DNA of 64,000 nt from Aurantibacter crassamenti (GCF_016811105.1 NZ_JAFBGM010000001.1:1259126-1323125), one strand, 5' to 3'; numbered from the stretch's first letter, positions 26,767-36,060 are shown. Made by a program: numbers and translations. The notes: generated from the letters alone by a model not told the origin.

Positions 26767-27276
26767 TTAATCAATTCCAATAATTTTACTTCTTCGTTCA
26801 TACAGAAGATTGTCTTTCCAAACCCCATCTAACTTACCAATATGTTCACGCTTGCCAATATATCTAAACCCTGAATTTTCATGAAGCTTAATACTGCTTG
26901 TGTTTTCCGGAAAAATGCCAGATTGTAGCGTCCATAATGCTTCTTTTTCGCTAGCGTTGATTAATGCGTGCATCAATAATTTTCCGATACCCATACCTCT
27001 AAAATTGGCATCAATATAAATGCTGACTTCAGCAACACCACCATAAACGCATCTACTAGATACAGGTGAAAGAGCTGCCCATCCTAAGATAGCATTGTCT
27101 TGTTCTGCTATTAAACGACAGGTATTTAAGTGTGCAGCATTCCAAGATTCGTATGATGGTGTAGTTTTTTCGAAAGTAGCATACCCAGTAGCTATACCTT
27201 TGGTGTAAATGTCAGCTACAGCTTTCCAGTCGGAAGTTTCCATTGGTCTAATAGAAATATTTGATTTAGCTGACAT
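26767..27276 (-). CDS. ArsN1-like GNAT N-acetyltransferase
   Basis: A 169-residue acetyltransferase of the phosphinothricin/arsinothricin N-acetyltransferase type. Family features are IRPMETSDWKAVADIYTKGI at the start, GYATFEKTTPSYESW, AEVSIYIDANFRGMGIGKLL with the acetyl-CoA loop R-G-M-G-I-G, and a terminal VWKDNLLYERRS. Position inside an ars operon between arsC and the DUF6428 gene matches the arsN1 genes known to detoxify the organoarsenical antibiotic arsinothricin by N-acetylation. Substrate is inferred from context; phosphinothricin or methionine sulfone are alternatives. It is 31 bases after the DUF6428 gene and 50 bases before arsC on the same strand. Confidence 0.75.
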   Translation of the reverse strand: MSAKSNISIRPMETSDWKAVADIYTKGIATGYATFEKTTPSYESWNAAHLNTCRLIAEQDNAILGWAALSPVSSRCVYGGVAEVSIYIDANFRGMGIGKLLMHALINASEKEALWTLQSGIFPENTSSIKLHENSGFRYIGKREHIGKLDGVWKDNLLYERRSKIIGID

Positions 27277-27307
27277 TTTAGTTACAAAAGATTAATGTTT
27301 ATCGATT

Positions 27308-27802
27308 TTAGCAACAACCACTTGCAGGTGAGCAACTAGCAGCTTCATTTTTGCTACCGATAATCTCTAATGGTACCCCACAGGTTTCTTTAGCCTTGCA
27401 ATCGGTTTTCTCAACACCTAGTTTGAAAAATAGTTTCTCTGAATCAATTTCAAAGTCGTTTACGAAAAGTTGGGCGGTATGAAAGTTAGCATTGCTGTAT
27501 TCAAATTTAACTTCAACATTTCTCTGCATTGGCTTTAGTTTGTCAACCTTATTCAGAATTGAAAGCGCTTTAGAGGTTGAGATATAATCTCTTTTACCTA
27601 TTTCACTCGGACTTTCCCATAGTTGAATGATAGTTTCTTGCCAAGAATCGGTGCCAGCGCCACAATCAACTGAATCTATGGTGATATTTTTAACTTCTGT
27701 AATATGATAATTGGGCTGAACCGTTTTACCCTTTTCATATTCAAAAACTAAATCTTTATTTGGGTGTTCGTTTAATAACGATAAGAATTCTTGTGTTTTC
27801 AT
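27308..27802 (-). CDS. DUF6428 family protein with Cys-rich tail
   Basis: A 164-residue protein of unknown function commonly encoded in Bacteroidota arsenic operons. The N-terminal part (FLSLLNEHPNKDLVFEYEKG ... VKNITIDSVDCGAGTDSWQE) is the DUF6428 core. The C-terminal 40 residues are rich in cysteine (KTDCKAKETCGVP, then CSPASGCC at the end), suggesting binding of a thiophilic metalloid such as arsenite; that is inference. The gene lies 12 bases after arsR and 31 bases before the ArsN1-like gene, so it belongs to the same operon. Confidence 0.75.
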   Translation of the reverse strand: MKTQEFLSLLNEHPNKDLVFEYEKGKTVQPNYHITEVKNITIDSVDCGAGTDSWQETIIQLWESPSEIGKRDYISTSKALSILNKVDKLKPMQRNVEVKFEYSNANFHTAQLFVNDFEIDSEKLFFKLGVEKTDCKAKETCGVPLEIIGSKNEAASCSPASGCC

Positions 27803-27814
27803 ATTATTTTGTTT

Positions 27815-28138
27815 TTAACAGCAATTAAATTTAGTAGTGTTAAAGAAAGAGTTCATGAGTTCTTGAACTTCTTTCCAAGTTGCGAGATTAATACAGTAAC
27901 AAACTTTTTTTCCTTCTATTTCTCCATGAATTAAACCAATGTTTTTTAATTCTTTAAGATGTTGTGAAATAGTGGGTTGTGCTAAGCCAATTTCTTCTAC
28001 AATATCATTGCAGATACAAGCTTCTTGTCTGCTGATGTACTGCAAAATTGCAATACGGCCTGGGTGGGCTAGTACCTTAAATATAGAAGCCAGTTGATTT
28101 TGCTTGCTAGAAAATATCTGTGATTTGGTAATTCCCAT
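27815..28138 (-). CDS. arsR: ArsR family transcriptional repressor
   Basis: A 107-residue winged-helix repressor of the ArsR/SmtB family, released from DNA by arsenite or antimonite. The recognition helix region LAQPTISQHLKELKNIGLI is typical. Likely metalloid ligands are the pair Cys41/Cys43 in EACICND at the start of the DNA-binding helices, with additional pairs Cys80/Cys82 and Cys106/Cys107. It is the first gene of the arsR-DUF6428-arsN1-arsC operon. An 18-bp near-palindrome lies 12 bases upstream and overlaps a -7-like box, which fits autorepression. Confidence 0.9.
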   Translation of the reverse strand: MGITKSQIFSSKQNQLASIFKVLAHPGRIAILQYISRQEACICNDIVEEIGLAQPTISQHLKELKNIGLIHGEIEGKKVCYCINLATWKEVQELMNSFFNTTKFNCC

Positions 28139-28150
28139 AACATATTTATA

Positions 28151-28168
28151 TATCGCAATATTACGATA
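28151..28168. promoter_or_regulatory. Probable ArsR operator
   Basis: TATCGCAATATTACGATA equals its own reverse complement at 16 of 18 positions, with perfect TATCG/CGATA ends. It starts 12 bases before the arsR ATG. On the reverse strand it contains TAATATTG, a one-mismatch -7 box, and a TTTG 16 bases further up (28183-28180). Bound repressor would block the promoter. Confidence 0.65.
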
Positions 28169-28220
28169 ATAAATTAAAACAAAAAAGCCAAATCGTTAAA
28201 ATTTGACTTTTGGTGATTAC

Positions 28221-28763
28221 TTAAAACCAGGTTTTCTTACCTACTTGATAGGTTTGGTAGAACTCTTCATCAGACTTAGTTAAGTAGATAATTCCTTCTA
28301 TTAAACCGATGATTCCCATTAGTGATGCTCCAATACCGCAGGTGATTCCCCCAACTAATAAAGTTACTACAAGCATTATTATTCCTTCTTTTTGATATCC
28401 AAGAATAAACTTGTGTATTCCTAACGAACCCAAAACAACAGCTATGATACCAGCGAGTAGTTTTTTGTTTTCGCCACCAATTTCATTAAAAGCCTCTTTG
28501 GCATTTTCTGTAAATTCATTGGCTGTTTTCTTTGCCTCATCTGCAAAATCACTTGCAGCCTCTTTGGCATCTTCAGCAAATTCTTTTGTAGCTTCTTTAG
28601 CATCATCAAATTTTTCACTAGCCTTTTCGCTAAATTCATCTGCAGCTTCTTTTGCATTATCAACAGCATCTTTAGTTTTATCTCCTAAATTATCAGCGCT
28701 TTTTTTAGCACCGTCCATGGCATCATCGGCCATATCGCCTAAATCTTTGTTATTTTCTGACAT
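28221..28763 (-). CDS. TM2-domain membrane protein with LEA-like N-terminal repeats
   Basis: Function unknown; 180 residues. Residues 8-95 are a charged, alanine-rich amphipathic helix built from roughly 11-residue units (for example DAKEATKEFAED, AKEAASDFADE, AKKTANEFTEN), like late-embryogenesis-abundant or apolipoprotein-type repeats. The C-terminal part is a TM2 domain: KKLLAGIIAVVLGSLGIHKF, a second hydrophobic segment of about 35 residues rich in glycine and isoleucine, and a short acidic cytoplasmic tail. The N-terminal helices may lie on the membrane or protect proteins under stress, by analogy only. Upstream is the arsR operator on the far side of its own stop, so it is transcribed separately towards arsR. 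Confidence 0.78.
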   Translation of the reverse strand: MSENNKDLGDMADDAMDGAKKSADNLGDKTKDAVDNAKEAADEFSEKASEKFDDAKEATKEFAEDAKEAASDFADEAKKTANEFTENAKEAFNEIGGENKKLLAGIIAVVLGSLGIHKFILGYQKEGIIMLVVTLLVGGITCGIGASLMGIIGLIEGIIYLTKSDEEFYQTYQVGKKTWF

Positions 28764-28881
28764 TGTATTTTAGTTTTGGTTATTTATAGAGAATTAAAAG
28801 TAATCATTATTTAGATATCAAAAAAAAGACTTAGTTCGCTGTAGCTGAATGCATTAATTAAGCAATGCTTGTATTGCAATT

Positions 28882-29340
28882 TTATTTCTTTTTGATGTTT
28901 TTTTCGTACAAAGCAATCCAATCTTTTACAGTCATTTTAGAGCAGAGTTTTTTGATTAGATCATAAGGTATGTCATCCATTTTTTTGAAACGAATACAAC
29001 TTTTACCCATGTCTAATTTGCTACTACAATGTTTTGGATATTCAGCAACAAACCAATCGTATAATTTTTGATCAGCGTACATACCAGTATGATATAGTGC
29101 GATATAGTTTTTTTGAGAGGCTAAATTGATAAAAGGCAATGGTAGTTTGGGGTCGCAATGATAACCGTCAGGATATATTGAATGTGGCACCAGCCAACCT
29201 AACATTCCATAACTCATTTGTTCTTCAAAACCTTTTGGAATATTACTATTGATACTTTCACGAATTTTTGAAATTACCTTTTTTCGTTCGTCTGGTAATT
29301 GTTCAATATAGGCTTCAGGTGAATTGGCTTTGTAGTTCAT
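28882..29340 (-). CDS. DUF1801 family protein
   Basis: A 152-residue cytoplasmic protein of the DUF1801/YdhG-like fold, function unknown. Visible family features are SPEAYIEQLPDERKKVISKI at the N-terminus, SYGMLGWLVPHS, and NYIALYHTGMY followed by SCIRFKKMDDIPYDLIKKL. It lies 12 bases downstream of the 2-hydroxyacid dehydrogenase gene on the same strand and is probably co-transcribed with it. No catalytic residues are recognisable. Confidence 0.8.
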   Translation of the reverse strand: MNYKANSPEAYIEQLPDERKKVISKIRESINSNIPKGFEEQMSYGMLGWLVPHSIYPDGYHCDPKLPLPFINLASQKNYIALYHTGMYADQKLYDWFVAEYPKHCSSKLDMGKSCIRFKKMDDIPYDLIKKLCSKMTVKDWIALYEKNIKKK

Positions 29341-29352
29341 AGTACCTCAAAT

Positions 29353-30291
29353 TTAGCAAAATTCTACTTTAATTTTGTCAACCACCGTTTGCGCTAATTT
29401 TACAAGGCTTTCTTCTGTCCAGCCTGCAACATGCGGTGAAAGAATTACATTTTCGGCATTGATTAAATATTCGAAAGCAGCGGGTAACTTATTATCAGAA
29501 AACATATTTTCAAATGATGCCTTTTCGTATTCAAGCACATCTAAGCCGGCACCTAAAATTTTACCAGATTTTAAGGCATCTACTAAATCTTTAGTGACCA
29601 CGCTTTTTCCGCGAGCAGTATTTAGTAGCCAAATAGGTTTGGGAAATTTTTCAATAAAATCAGAATTAATCATTCCAATTGTTAGTTCTGTTTGCGGAAT
29701 ATGTAAGCTTACAACATCCGATTTTTGATGGAATTCCATAATACCTACTTGCCGCGCATTTTCATCTTCAATGCCACCTTTAATATCAAAGCAGATAACT
29801 TCTACATCAAAACCACGTAGTTTTTTAGCAAAAGCTTTACCCATGTTTCCATAACCAATAATACCGACAGTTTTGCCATCTAATTCACAACCACGGTTAC
29901 CTTCGCGATCCCATTTGCCAGAACGAACTTCTCGATCAGCCTTATTTAAATTATTGAATAAAGAAAGTAACATGCCTAATGCATGTTCACCTACTGCGTT
30001 TCGGTTGCCTTCTGGTGCTGCAGCTAGAAAAACACCTAATGATGTCGCATAATTAGTGTCAATGTTTTCAAGCCCCGCGCCAAGTCTTCCTATAAATTTT
30101 AGGTTTACGGCTTTATCAAGAAATTCTTTATCAATTGAAAACCGACTTCGAATAATTAGTCCGTCATATTCATGAATTTTATTTTCAATTTCTTCTTTTG
30201 AAGAAGTGTAATCTTCGTGATTTTCAAATCCGAAGGAATTAAATTGCTCAATAATTAATGGGTGATTAACATCAACATGTAATACTTTCAT
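29353..30291 (-). CDS. D-2-hydroxyacid dehydrogenase (SerA-like)
   Basis: NAD-dependent D-2-hydroxyacid dehydrogenase of 312 residues, closest in form to 3-phosphoglycerate dehydrogenase without the C-terminal ACT domain. The NAD loop is VGIIGYGNMGKAFAKKL near residue 140. Catalytic Arg is in NTARGKS, Glu in GAGLDVLEYE and His in SPHVAGWTEE. Substrate is undetermined: a short SerA is possible, but no serC gene lies next to it. It precedes the DUF1801 gene by 12 bases. Confidence 0.85.
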   Translation of the reverse strand: MKVLHVDVNHPLIIEQFNSFGFENHEDYTSSKEEIENKIHEYDGLIIRSRFSIDKEFLDKAVNLKFIGRLGAGLENIDTNYATSLGVFLAAAPEGNRNAVGEHALGMLLSLFNNLNKADREVRSGKWDREGNRGCELDGKTVGIIGYGNMGKAFAKKLRGFDVEVICFDIKGGIEDENARQVGIMEFHQKSDVVSLHIPQTELTIGMINSDFIEKFPKPIWLLNTARGKSVVTKDLVDALKSGKILGAGLDVLEYEKASFENMFSDNKLPAAFEYLINAENVILSPHVAGWTEESLVKLAQTVVDKIKVEFC

Positions 30292-30397
30292 AAGTTATGA
30301 TTGTAATTTTGAGTGAACCCCAATTTAGTTAATTCTAACGGTTCACCCATTTTAGGGATCTAATTTCAGAAATTTATTGAGGCGGCTTTTAATAGGA

Positions 30398-31750
30398 TTA
30401 AATACCCAATAATATTTTAGCAATGCTAAAATAAATTAGAATACCAAAAATGTCATTGCTCGTAGTGATAAAAGGACCCGTAGCAATGGCAGGGTCTATA
30501 CCGCGTTTGTTTAAAAACAAAGGAGTAAAAGTGCCAATGAAACCTGCTACTACGATTACTACAATTAAGGAGATCGAAATGGCTAATGCTGTTAAGAAAT
30601 GACCTTTATAGGCCCAGGTAAAAAGTAAAAGTATTGCGGCTAATATTACTCCATTTAAAAGTGCGAGTAACATTTCTTTGATAAGTCTATTGCCAATGCT
30701 TCCTTTTAAATCGTCATTTGCAAGTCCTTGAACAATAATAGCACTTGACTGCACACCAACGTTACCCGCCATTGCAGCAATCAAAGGTGTGAAAAAGAAT
30801 AAAACTGCATGTTTGCTAATCATTTCTTCAAAACCACCCATAATTACGGCCGCACCAACGCCGCCAACAAGGCCTAAAAAGAGCCATGGTAATCGAGCGC
30901 GAGTTAGTTCCCAAATGGTATCATCTGCCTCAACATCTTGTGAGATACCTGCAGCCATTTGGTAATCTTTTTCAGCCTCTTCTTTGATGACATCAACAAT
31001 ATCATCAATAGTAATTCGACCAACGAGTCGTCCTATTTCGTCAACTACAGGAATAGCTTCAAGGTCATATTTAGACATTATTTTTGCTACATCTTCTGGT
31101 TTATCATTCACATAAACAAAATCCACTTTAGGAATATATACATCGCGAATATGTGAGCTTGCTGAAGTGGTCAATAAATCTTTAAGCGAAAGTCTACCTA
31201 TTAGTTTTTCTTCATTATCAACTACGTAAATGGAGTGAACCCGAGTCACATTTTCTGCCTGAGCACGCATTTCGGTAACACAGGTAGTTACATTCCAATG
31301 TTCATAAACCTTAACGAGCTCTTTCGCCATTAATCCACCAGCCGAATTTTCATCATAACGTAAAAGGTCAACAATATCTTTGGCATGTTCACGGTCTTCT
31401 ATTTCAGAGATAACCTGCTGAACTATATTGTCTGGTAATTCTGCTACAATATCTGCGGCATCATCGGTATCTAATTCATCTAGTTCTTCAGCAATCTCTT
31501 TTGATGAGAAATTGGCTAGAATAGCTTCACGCACATCTTCATCAAGCTCTGTAAGAACGTCAGAGGTTTTGTCGCTCTCTAATAGTTTAATTAGATAAGT
31601 AGCTTGATCATTATCTAGTTCATTTGCTATTTCGGCAACATCGGCATAATGCACCTCGCTCAAGAGCGACTCTAATCGGGTATCTTGTTGATCCCTGATG
31701 AGTTGCTCAATTTCTTCTAATAAATCGTCTGTGAGTTTAAAGGGTGTCAT
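30398..31750 (-). CDS. mgtE: Magnesium transporter MgtE
   Basis: Inner-membrane Mg2+ channel of 450 residues. An N-terminal superhelical MgtE_N domain (repeated [12 protein letters not shown]-like acidic helices) runs to about residue 130. Two CBS domains follow ([20 protein letters not shown] and [19 protein letters not shown]), then a plug helix and five transmembrane helices ([35 protein letters not shown] and after). The AGNVG-x-Q motif in the membrane domain is characteristic of the pore. The first 14 bases overlap the end of rsmA, which implies co-transcription with it. Confidence 0.95.
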   Translation of the reverse strand: MTPFKLTDDLLEEIEQLIRDQQDTRLESLLSEVHYADVAEIANELDNDQATYLIKLLESDKTSDVLTELDEDVREAILANFSSKEIAEELDELDTDDAADIVAELPDNIVQQVISEIEDREHAKDIVDLLRYDENSAGGLMAKELVKVYEHWNVTTCVTEMRAQAENVTRVHSIYVVDNEEKLIGRLSLKDLLTTSASSHIRDVYIPKVDFVYVNDKPEDVAKIMSKYDLEAIPVVDEIGRLVGRITIDDIVDVIKEEAEKDYQMAAGISQDVEADDTIWELTRARLPWLFLGLVGGVGAAVIMGGFEEMISKHAVLFFFTPLIAAMAGNVGVQSSAIIVQGLANDDLKGSIGNRLIKEMLLALLNGVILAAILLLFTWAYKGHFLTALAISISLIVVIVVAGFIGTFTPLFLNKRGIDPAIATGPFITTSNDIFGILIYFSIAKILLGI

Positions 31751-32576
31751 TTGCGATTTTCTCTGTTAGCCCAACAAAATCAGCAACTGTTAATTGCTCT
31801 GGTCGAAGGGTAAAGATAATATCTTCTTTGAGATTATCTGAAAGTGTGAACGATTTTAAACTATTGCGTAAGGTTTTTCTACGTTGGTTAAAAGCTGTTT
31901 TTATGACCTGCAAAAATAATTTTTCATCCACTGGAAGTTTGAAATCATTTTTTCGTGTTAACCGCAATACACCAGATTCAACTTTAGGTGGTGGGTCAAA
32001 AACTTCTGGTGGCACTGTAAATAAATACTCGGCATCATAAAAAGCTTGTGCGTAAACCGATAGAATGCCGTATGATTTACTGCCATTTGATGAACAAATA
32101 CGTGCAGCAACTTCTTTCTGAAACATACCTGTAAATTCGGGTACGTGCGCTTTTATTTCTAACATTTTAAAAACAATCTGCGTAGAAATGTTGTACGGAA
32201 AGTTGCCTGTAATGGCAAACTGCTCATTATTAAATAAGGATAATAAATCAAATTGTAAAAAATCAGCTTCTACAACCGTAAGTTTTCCTTTTTGTTGCAG
32301 TGGATTTTCTAAGGAAAAACTAGTGTTTAAGTAAGCAATAGACTCACGATCTAGATCCATTGCAACTAAATTCACTTTTTGCTGAAGAAAATATTTGGTC
32401 AATACACCCGTTCCGGGGCCTATTTCAATAACATTGTTGTAGTTATTGAAGGTAAGTGTATCGGCAATTTTCGCTGCAATTTCTTCATCTTTTAAGAAAT
32501 GTTGCCCGAGATGCTTTTTGGCTTTTACAGGCCCATCATGCTTCGATTTTTTAAAAGATTTTTTGTGTTTAGCCAT
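31737..32576 (-). CDS. rsmA: 16S rRNA dimethyladenosine transferase RsmA
   Basis: Dimethylates two adjacent adenines in helix 45 near the 3' end of 16S rRNA using S-adenosylmethionine. The 279-residue protein shows [19 protein letters not shown], the SAM motif [12 protein letters not shown], and the catalytic GNFPYNIS. An ERVALINE-type C-terminal helical domain follows ([15 protein letters not shown]). The first 20 residues are a lysine-rich extension. It is immediately downstream of the DUF4286 gene and overlaps mgtE by 14 bases, forming a tight three-gene unit. Confidence 0.96.
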   Translation of the reverse strand: MAKHKKSFKKSKHDGPVKAKKHLGQHFLKDEEIAAKIADTLTFNNYNNVIEIGPGTGVLTKYFLQQKVNLVAMDLDRESIAYLNTSFSLENPLQQKGKLTVVEADFLQFDLLSLFNNEQFAITGNFPYNISTQIVFKMLEIKAHVPEFTGMFQKEVAARICSSNGSKSYGILSVYAQAFYDAEYLFTVPPEVFDPPPKVESGVLRLTRKNDFKLPVDEKLFLQVIKTAFNQRRKTLRNSLKSFTLSDNLKEDIIFTLRPEQLTVADFVGLTEKIANDTL

Positions 32577-32888
32577 TTAGTGTTCACTTACAATTTGCAT
32601 TTCAGTACGAAATGATACGAATTTGTTCGAAAATAATTTCATTACCTCGTTTTGCAATCTAGGAGCATCTTCAATATAGTATTTTTCAAGTGTTTTTTTG
32701 TCGGCAATTGTATATTGAACAGAATACGTTAGTCCACCCATTTCTTCTTCAATTAAAACGCGGCTCATTTTAGCACTTGTGAATTTGCCGGTCGACAATA
32801 CATCAGGAATATGTATTTCTTGCATCCACTTTAGCCATTGCGTGTGAACTGATTCATCAATATTTGTTGTAACGTTATAAATGTACAT
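32577..32888 (-). CDS. DUF4286 family protein
   Basis: A 103-residue protein of the DUF4286 family, a ferredoxin-like dimeric alpha-beta fold found mainly in Bacteroidota; function unknown. Visible core: MYIYNVTTNIDESVHTQWLK, WMQEIHIPDVLSTGKF and YSVQYTIADKKTLEKY. Its stop directly abuts the rsmA start with no gap, which argues for coupled expression and perhaps a shared role, but the link is only positional. Confidence 0.8.
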   Translation of the reverse strand: MYIYNVTTNIDESVHTQWLKWMQEIHIPDVLSTGKFTSAKMSRVLIEEEMGGLTYSVQYTIADKKTLEKYYIEDAPRLQNEVMKLFSNKFVSFRTEMQIVSEH

Positions 32889-32947
32889 TGTTTAAGATTT
32901 GTTGTTTTTAATAGTAAAGACGATTTGACTTTAAAATTTTTATGAAG

Positions 32948-34738
32948 TTAATTTATACTATCACCCCTTAGCTGCCTAAAATGTCTTCTAGCTTGCGGAA
33001 AGAAATAACTGTCTTGATAGTTGTAAATTATCTTTTCATATTCTTCCATCGCCTTAGTGGGTAAATTTAATTTGGTTCTATAAAGTTCTCCAAGTGCAAA
33101 ATGAGCATCATCGGCTAAAATTCCATTCGCATAGAATTCCGTGATTTTAGTGTAATTGAATTTCGCAGCTTCATAATCTTTTTGCTTCTCTAAAAGATTA
33201 CCATGTTTTAAAAGTGCTTCGTCTTCTATTTTTTCACCTTTATGATTTTGTAAAATATCATCAAGTACTATCATGGCCTCTTTATCTTTATTTTGGTAGG
33301 CTAATAAGTCGGCTCGAGCATATTTTTTAAGTGCAGTTTGTGTTGAGTCTTCTAAAGAGTTATCTGAAATTAATAAACTCAATTGCATGGCATCATTTGC
33401 AATTAATTGTGAAGTAGAACTTCTTAGTACTTTCAGTTGTGTTAAAGCCCAATCAAAATCACCCTTGTAAAAACTAGTTTGTGCTACTTTAAAACGAGCA
33501 TTTTGACCTAACACATCATTTTTTAGGTCTTTTTGAATTTGAGAATAATATATTAATGCTTGATTGAATTTTTTATCGAATACCAAAATATCAGCTAAGG
33601 CCATTTTAACAAAAGCTTTACCTCTAATTTTTAGTGGTAATTCTAAGCTTTTTTTAAGAATTTCAATTGCTTGAGAAGGTTTGTTGTATTTGAATGTCAA
33701 AAAGTTAGCGTAATCTACCTGTAGTTGTAACGTCTGATTTTCATAACCGTGTTTTGTTATTAAATCATCATATTTTTTTTGAATATCGTCATATTCATTT
33801 TCTTCGGCTTCAGAAGATTGTAACTCAATTAGGTCAAGCTGCGCATGTAATTTAATGATGTCATCAAAAGCATTATCAATAATAAATTGATAAATTTCTT
33901 TAGTTGTTTCTATGTCTTCGCCTTCAGAAGCAACAGTTGCAAGTGTATTTAAGCGTTGAATTGTAGCGCCATCGGTACGTTTGTAAATTGCTTTTTCTTG
34001 TCTAAAAGCACTACTGTACTGTTTTTGACGTACGAAGAGCCAGCTCAATAATTCATTCCAAAGTGGATCCGGACTTTTCTGAGCATTGGTTAATAATGTT
34101 TTTTTAAGCAGGATGTTATTGTTGTTTTCAGCATCCTCATTAACAAAATCATTGATGTTTCTAAGTACTCGAGACTGCGAAACTTTGCCTTCACTAATCA
34201 GCTTTAAATAGGAAGCATACATTTGCTCAATTTCACCTTTCTCACCATAAATTCGGGCCAATTGAAAATTATAATCCAGTTGCGGATTTAATTCCATCGC
34301 CTTAATAAAGGCTTTAGCCGCATAATCCAAAAGCGCATATTTTTGAAATCGTAAACCAATACCGTAACCGTAATTAGGGTTTTCATTGATTTTATGAATC
34401 GCCTTGTCATAATATTCGGTTGCTTTAGAAGTGTTGTTTTGCAACGTGTAATTATAGCCTAATTCAATAATAAAAGTGGGATATGCATTCTTGTCAGATA
34501 GTTGTTCTGTTAAAAATTTAGTAGCATCATCATAGCGTTCAAGCTGCTGAAAACATTTAACAAGTCCTTCTGCATAGTCTGATCGTCTCGGACTTCTCTC
34601 AACTAGTTTTTCGTAAAAGACAACCGCTTTTTCAAAATCACCATCGTTAAAATATTGCATTGCAAGAAAATCTTCTTGCGCCACAATAGATTGCAACGAA
34701 CAAAAAACAAAAAGAAAGATGAGTAATCTCAAATGCAA
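32948..34738 (-). CDS. Exported tetratricopeptide repeat protein
   Basis: A 596-residue protein with a signal peptide (MHLRLLIFLFVFCSLQSIVAQ) followed by tetratricopeptide or Sel1-like helical repeats along its whole length, for example MQYFNDGDFEKAVVFYEKLV, YNYTLQNNTSKATEYYDKAI and RFKVAQTSFYKGDFDWALTQL. The last repeats (DAHFALGELYRTKLNLPTKA) resemble the BamD/YbgF type. No enzymatic domain is visible. A periplasmic scaffold or assembly role is likely but unspecific. A near-consensus -7 element TATCTTTA lies 10 bases upstream of the ATG. Confidence 0.8.
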   Translation of the reverse strand: MHLRLLIFLFVFCSLQSIVAQEDFLAMQYFNDGDFEKAVVFYEKLVERSPRRSDYAEGLVKCFQQLERYDDATKFLTEQLSDKNAYPTFIIELGYNYTLQNNTSKATEYYDKAIHKINENPNYGYGIGLRFQKYALLDYAAKAFIKAMELNPQLDYNFQLARIYGEKGEIEQMYASYLKLISEGKVSQSRVLRNINDFVNEDAENNNNILLKKTLLTNAQKSPDPLWNELLSWLFVRQKQYSSAFRQEKAIYKRTDGATIQRLNTLATVASEGEDIETTKEIYQFIIDNAFDDIIKLHAQLDLIELQSSEAEENEYDDIQKKYDDLITKHGYENQTLQLQVDYANFLTFKYNKPSQAIEILKKSLELPLKIRGKAFVKMALADILVFDKKFNQALIYYSQIQKDLKNDVLGQNARFKVAQTSFYKGDFDWALTQLKVLRSSTSQLIANDAMQLSLLISDNSLEDSTQTALKKYARADLLAYQNKDKEAMIVLDDILQNHKGEKIEDEALLKHGNLLEKQKDYEAAKFNYTKITEFYANGILADDAHFALGELYRTKLNLPTKAMEEYEKIIYNYQDSYFFPQARRHFRQLRGDSIN

Positions 34739-34788
34739 GTTTTTTTGTAAAGATACGCAGAAAGGGCAATGTCGACTTTAAGTTCTTG

Positions 34789-36060
34789 TTAATCAATGGT
34801 GTCAAAACCACAATAAGGCACCAATACTTCTGGAATTTTTATTCCATTAGCCGTTTGACAGTTTTCTAATATGCCTGCCAAAACACGTGGCAAAGCTAAT
34901 GCGCTACCGTTTAGTGTGTGGGCTAATTGACTTTTTCCATTTTCGTCTTTGAATCGCAATTTTAATCTGTTGGCTTGATATGCTTCAAAGTTTGAAACAG
35001 AACTAATTTCAAGCCAGCGATCTTGGGCAGTTGAGAAAACCTCAAAATCATAGGTTAGGGCAGCTGTGAATCCTAAATCACCACTACATAATCTTAAAAC
35101 TCGATACGGTAAGTTTAATTCTCTAAGAATATCTTTTACATGCTCAACCATGCCATCTAATGCAGCGTAAGAATTCTCAGGATGTTCTACACGTACAATT
35201 TCAACTTTGTCGAACTGGTGCAATCTATTAAGACCTCTTACATGTGCGCCATAACTGCCTGCTTCACGTCTAAAACAAGGTGTGTAGCCTGTATAGCAAA
35301 TAGGAAATTCATCTTTATTTGCAATTACATCTCTAAAAATATTGGTAACTGGTACTTCTGCTGTTGGTATCAAGTATAAGTCGTCAGCAGTGATGTGGTA
35401 CATTTGCCCTTCTTTATCAGGTAATTGTCCGGTACCGTAACCTGATGCTTCGTTTACTAGGTGTGGCACTTGAATTTCGGTGTAGCCAGCAGCTGTATTT
35501 TTGTCTAAAAAGTATGAGATTAATGCACGTTGTAAACGGGCACCTTTTCCTTTATAAACAGGGAAACCTGCTCCGGCAATCTTAACTCCCAATTCAAAAT
35601 CTATAATATCATATTTTTTTGCGAGTTCCCAGTGGGGCAGCGCATCGCTATCTAATACAGGTATTGTGCCTTCTTTGAAAATCTCTTCGTTATCATCTTC
35701 AGAAGTGCCAGTAGGTACAGAGTCATGTGGAACATTTGGAATTTGATAAAGTAAATTCTGCAATTCTTCAGCAATAGAATTTAAATCATCACCTAGTTGT
35801 TTTGATTCTTCTTTTAATGCACCAGTTTTTTCTTTTAAAATAGTAGCTTCAGCTGCCTTTCCACTTTTAAATAGACCGCCGATTTCTTTAGACAATTTAT
35901 TGCTTTCGGCAAGAGTAGCATCTAATTTAGTTTGTGTGTCTCTGCGTTTTTCATCGAGTTGTAACACATTATTCAACAATGAATCTGCATCAATTTTTCG
36001 CTTGTTCAAAGCTTTTGTGATTTCTTCTCTATTATCGCGAATGACCTGTAACTGTAGCAT
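34789..36060 (-). CDS. serS: Seryl-tRNA synthetase
   Basis: Charges tRNA-Ser with serine; class II synthetase of 423 residues. The N-terminal coiled-coil arm spans about residues 30-110 and is rich in Lys, Glu and Leu. The catalytic core shows EIQVPHLVNEASGYGTGQLP, motif 2 CFRREAGSYG, and motif 3 near LNGSALALPRVLAGILENCQ. A reverse-strand TAAATTTG matching the -7 consensus lies 22 bases before the start. The gene is transcribed divergently from the VOC gene. Confidence 0.97.
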   Translation of the reverse strand: MLQLQVIRDNREEITKALNKRKIDADSLLNNVLQLDEKRRDTQTKLDATLAESNKLSKEIGGLFKSGKAAEATILKEKTGALKEESKQLGDDLNSIAEELQNLLYQIPNVPHDSVPTGTSEDDNEEIFKEGTIPVLDSDALPHWELAKKYDIIDFELGVKIAGAGFPVYKGKGARLQRALISYFLDKNTAAGYTEIQVPHLVNEASGYGTGQLPDKEGQMYHITADDLYLIPTAEVPVTNIFRDVIANKDEFPICYTGYTPCFRREAGSYGAHVRGLNRLHQFDKVEIVRVEHPENSYAALDGMVEHVKDILRELNLPYRVLRLCSGDLGFTAALTYDFEVFSTAQDRWLEISSVSNFEAYQANRLKLRFKDENGKSQLAHTLNGSALALPRVLAGILENCQTANGIKIPEVLVPYCGFDTID

